DNA of 64,000 nucleotides, taken from positions 5,541,945 through 5,605,944 of the forward strand of contig NC_134015.1 of NCBI RefSeq assembly GCF_040712315.1. The letters run 5' to 3'. Shown one piece after another: positions 61,138-64,000 of the stretch; within the stretch, counting starts at the first letter, position 1, and each line of letters opens with the position of its first letter. A program made the position numbers and the translations under genes. This DNA comes from Castanea sativa. Its lineage: Eukaryota > Streptophyta > Magnoliopsida > Fagales > Fagaceae. The notes below the pieces were generated by a model, which was given only the letters and a program-made list of their open reading frames with translations, was not told the DNA's origin and made no database searches.

Positions 61138-62030
61138 ACATGAAATTTCCAAAGTGCAATTTTAAGAAAATTCCACCTTGAAATACATCATACGCAAGAG
61201 ATAGAACTTTATGTATGTATAACCTATAGTTTTTTTTGAACAAAAAAAAGGGCTTATACAGTGTGGTATCATTGCCCTAACTTACTTAAACCCGAATTCT
61301 ATGATGTGGGACCATTGAAGTTGCTTGGACCTATCCATGTGGGCACAACATTTTAAATTGAAGTGCCACGACTTGAATCACAACCCTTGGACTTGCAAGG
61401 GTGATGGTTCAAGAGATTCTTACCATCAGGCTACCACCCTTCGATGATATAACCTAGTTAGAGATACATAACAAAATCTCATAATAAATAAGAAAGTAAC
61501 ATTTTAGCATAGACATGTTTAGAAAAAATAAAAATAGAAAAAGGAAATGGTAGTATGAGGTCATGACATGGATAAGTAAGATTAAAAAAATATAAATGAT
61601 TAGATAAAAGAAAAAGAAAAGTATATAACTCTAATTTGTTGGCAAGCAAGAATATATTTCTTGCTTGCTTGTGTTTTTACAGTTTTTTTTGTTTCCTTTT
61701 CTTTTGAGTTGGAGAAGGAATTTATTTTTTGATACGATAGGATACACTATATATAGTAGAATTCATTAATGAGTTCTTCATGACCTTAGTTCTAGCAATA
61801 GTAAAATTGAGGCTAACTTGGAGGTTTTCCTAGGTGTGTTTTGAAGTCAAAATTGAATTTTTCTTGTTGTAAGTATTAACAGTTGCTTTTGCAAATTTGT
61901 TCATAGATATGCGTGTTTTTCTATTATTATCCATAAACGGTAAGTTGTTATGCTTGCTTAAATTTGTCATATATATAGATATTAAATGTAGTAAATTTTT
62001 ATTGCTCTTGGATTAATACCATATTTTTGT
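61138..62030. repeat. Segmental duplication, copy 2 (about 890 bp)
   Basis: Second copy of 60050-60890. It has about 65 extra bases after the SINE (61470-61540) and otherwise small differences. The hairpin is conserved at 61643-61667. Confidence 0.88.
61231..61447 (-). mobile_element. tRNA-derived SINE, family 1 (copy 2)
   Basis: Same SINE at the same internal position as in copy 1, with B box on the - strand at 61379-61370 (GATTCAAGTC) and flanks TATAACCTATAG (61218 on) and TATAACCTAGTT (61448-61459). Shared insertion site shows that it moved with the duplication. Confidence 0.78.
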
Positions 62031-62108
62031 GAGATATCACCACTAAATAGTTTGGTTTATGTTACTATATTCTTGGATCCATGTTTTTATTTAATATCTA
62101 TTTATAAG

Positions 62109-62130
62109 GTTTTTTTTTTTTGAGAAAATT
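62109..62130 (-). mobile_element. Micro-insert with 10-bp direct repeats
   Basis: GT(n)GAGAAAATT, 22 nt, lies between TATTTATAAG copies at 62099-62108 and 62131-62140. Read on the - strand it is AATTTTCTC plus poly(A). Confidence 0.55.
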
Positions 62131-62258
62131 TATTTATAAGTTGATCGCATGCAAAATTTCCATTTACCGTTAAATCTATAATGTTGCCGTTTACTACTAA
62201 TTTTTTGTCAAAAATTTTGTTGGATTGGCTTTGTTGACTTTGCTATATCTTTACAAGA

Positions 62259-62505
62259 ATTGAAGGAATCACCTATCTTAACAATTTTTTGCCACAACCG
62301 TAAAAAAATTTCGTCCCCACCTGGGCCGTGTCCATGCCTCTTAATCAGTCAGGCCCAAATCCAATTTTCATTCAAAATCCAAACATCTTTACTTGCTTCT
62401 TATTAGACACAAAATCAAATACCTCATGTACAAGTACTGCTCTCTCTCACGCCCATATTCTGTACATACCTTCTCCTTTGTAAACGTTTGATCCCAACCA
62501 GACAA
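62259..62505. repeat. Direct repeat A, copy 1, upstream of DC1 gene
   Basis: Matches 62915-63150: TTTTTTGCC(A/G)CAACC, GTCCCCACCTGGGCC, CAGGCCCAAATCCAATTTTC, TAGACACAAAA and GTTTGATCCCA occur in both in the same order. Confidence 0.85.
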
Positions 62506-62664
62506 TACAATCTATATATCATATATAGATGATAAGAAACAGAGAACAAGCAATAGGCGTGAGAATTGCTGCCTTTTCAGTTTTGTTGCATTTTTTTTAT
62601 TGCTCGATTTTGATGTGAAACACCGATGTTTTTAATTTAAGAAAAGATTGAAGGCTTCTTTTGG

Positions 62665-62885
62665 TGAGTTCAAATCTTCTGTCTCACTTTTCCTGCTCCA
62701 CTCCATACTCCACTAATAAAAACTTGCCACGTGTTCAAATCTTTAATTAATTACTACTATTAATTAATAACAGTAGCATTTAATAAGTCAATAATGATAA
62801 TATTTAATTAATTAGGTGAATACGTGGCAAGTTTTTATTGGTGGAGTATGGAGTGGAGCAAAAAAAGTGGGACAGAAGATTTGGA
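62665..62885. mobile_element. Foldback MITE-like element
   Basis: Two arms of about 70 bp, 62665-62740 and 62813-62885, are reverse complements: GAGTATGGAGTGGAGCA, TACGTGGCAAGTTTTTATT and AGACAGAAGATTT on one side match the other inverted with few mismatches. The loop of about 75 bases is almost pure A/T with TTAATTAATTA strings. Confidence 0.75.
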
Positions 62886-62914
62886 CTGGTATTGTCTTCA
62901 TCTTTACAAGAGAA

Positions 62915-63150
62915 GAGATGAAGAAATCATCTATCATAACAGTTTTTTGCCGCAACCATAAAAATATTTTGTCCCCACCTGGGCCTCTTAAACAATCAGG
63001 CCCAAATCCAATTTTCATTCAAATTCAAACCTCTTTACTTTCTTTTGTTAGACACAAAAAAAATCAAACACCTCATGGGCAAATTAAATGCTGCTCTCAC
63101 CCACGCCCAAATTCTGTACACACTCCTCCTTCGTAAATGTTTGATCCCAC
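62915..63150. repeat. Direct repeat A, copy 2
   Basis: Second copy of 62259-62505. It is followed at 63155-63245 by a segment that occurs, inverted, at about 62505-62665 next to copy 1 (GAAAAGATTGAAGGCTTCT and GTGAAACACCGAT as landmarks). Confidence 0.85.
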
Positions 63151-63350
63151 CCAAAACGAGAAGCCTTCAATCTTTTCTTAAATTAAAAAAATCGGTGTTT
63201 CACACGCCTATTTCTCTTTCTTTGTTTCTTTTCATCTATATAGATTTGGATTCAGCTTACTAGCCCTGTTGTATTGAGTCACGTTTTTATTTTTCTCTAA
63301 ACAAATTGGATGTTATTTTGTTTGTGACTCTGTGCATGTGATACAAGAAG

Positions 63351-64000
63351 ATGGAGCAACAACAGCAACTTCTACATTTTTCCCATTCAAAGCATCCCTT
63401 GGTCTTCGATCCAGACAGGAGATGGGGAGGTACTTGTTGTGGGTGCCAAGAATCAGTTTATGGTCCTACCTACTATTGTCGAATGCATGGATACCTGCAT
63501 CCGAAGAACGCCATTCATCATAAATCATGTGCGGAAGTACCCCTTGGGTTGCACCATCCCTTGCACCCATTACATCCTCTTATTCTTTTTGACGAAAAAA
63601 CTGGTTATCTTGAGAAAGAAAACAGCAGATGCCAAGTCTGTAATGAATCTCGCAAGGAATACACTTATCGCTGTTACCGTTGCGATTTCAACCTTCACAT
63701 CAAATGTGCTGTTGCCCAACTTGAACCTGAATTCCACGATCACCCATTGATTCCCTTTTGGAAGTCAATCACATTCACTTGTGACATTTGCGGCAAAGAA
63801 GGTAAGGGTGTGCCCAATCACTGTGCCACATGCTGTTTCTGGGTTCATAGAAGTTGCGCTTCTTTCCCACGCAGACTCAAGGTTGTACGTCACAAGCATC
63901 CCCTCCACATCACCCATTCTTCTTTTGAACTCCGTGAATCCGACTCCCAATTTTGTCTACTCTGTGTTCAAAAGGTGGACACACGCTACGGGCTTTACTA
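63351..64000 (+). CDS. DC1 (Cys/His-rich C1) domain protein, partial at right edge
   Basis: An uninterrupted frame from ATG at 63351 to the window end gives 216 codons and continues outside. It starts MEQQQQLLHFSHSKHPLVF, and then repeats the DC1 pattern of His followed by CxxC pairs: CCGCQ..YYCRMHGYLHP..HHKSC; HHPLHPLHPLILF..CQVCNE..YRCYRCDFNLHIKC; HDHPLIPF..CDICGKE..HCATCCFWVHRSC; and the beginning of a fourth unit (HKHPLHI..FCLLC). DC1 proteins form a large, often tandemly duplicated plant family, zinc-binding, some linked to defence and hormone responses; the exact role of this member is unknown. No intron is seen so far, as is usual in the family. TCTATATAGATTT near 63235 is a possible TATA region. 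Confidence 0.9.
   Translation, partial: MEQQQQLLHFSHSKHPLVFDPDRRWGGTCCGCQESVYGPTYYCRMHGYLHPKNAIHHKSCAEVPLGLHHPLHPLHPLILFDEKTGYLEKENSRCQVCNESRKEYTYRCYRCDFNLHIKCAVAQLEPEFHDHPLIPFWKSITFTCDICGKEGKGVPNHCATCCFWVHRSCASFPRRLKVVRHKHPLHITHSSFELRESDSQFCLLCVQKVDTRYGLY

Noticed and set aside
62665..62885. Possible microRNA precursor
   Set aside because: Arms of about 70 bp with an AT-rich loop fit a foldback MITE; no known plant microRNA sequence was recognised in the arms.

Overview
The window is nuclear DNA of a flowering plant, very probably a woody eudicot. It is strongly AT-rich, has spliced genes with plant-type introns, many Tourist-like and hAT-like miniature elements, SINEs, LINE tails and solo LTRs. 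The repeat types remind me of Fagaceae (oak, beech, chestnut), but that is an impression, not a demonstration. No viral, bacterial, plastid or CRISPR features were seen.

Bases 1 to about 27,800 hold no gene I can support. This block is transposon debris: two solo LTRs of one family (9363-10050 and 13780-14640, both with 5-bp target duplications), Tourist-like elements (2844-3220, 20860-21107, 27444-27582), an hAT-like element (21681-22258), two LINE RNase H relics, an LTR edge with primer binding site near 24934, tRNA-derived SINEs, tandem duplications and microsatellites.

The gene block starts at about 27.9 kb. In order: (1) a + strand nuclear RING plus PHD finger protein (28703-31959, three coding exons, 871 aa); (2) a - strand Di19-type zinc finger protein (34957-43023, five exons, 220 aa), whose 4.7-kb first intron is filled by a tandem array of about 150-bp units and whose third intron has all the marks of a U12 AT-AC intron; (3) a + strand trans-Golgi Qa-SNARE of the SYP41/42/43 group (46039-49752, seven exons, 327 aa), with a GC-AG intron and another tandem array in intron 1; (4) a nuclear tRNA-Thr(AGT) gene at 51598-51671; (5) a - strand organelle-targeted DEDDh exonuclease, DPD1-like (52529-55890, three coding exons, 335 aa). 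Di19 and the syntaxin are divergent; the syntaxin and DPD1 are convergent around the tRNA. The exon models were assembled by hand; reading frame is kept across every junction.

From 57.6 to 63.3 kb the sequence is again intergenic, with a roughly 0.85-kb segmental duplication that carries one SINE in both copies, and a composite of direct and inverted duplications around a foldback element. At 63351 a DC1 (Cys/His-rich C1) domain gene starts and runs off the right edge.

The most interesting signals are: a donor-proximal 19-base motif shared by the first introns of Di19 and the syntaxin and tandemly amplified in both; the apparent AT-AC intron of Di19; and a set of 14-36 nt inserts, most with a poly(A)/(T) tract, each bordered by direct repeats, that look like extremely short retroposition products. 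The genes do not form a common pathway; they are independent housekeeping or stress-related loci.
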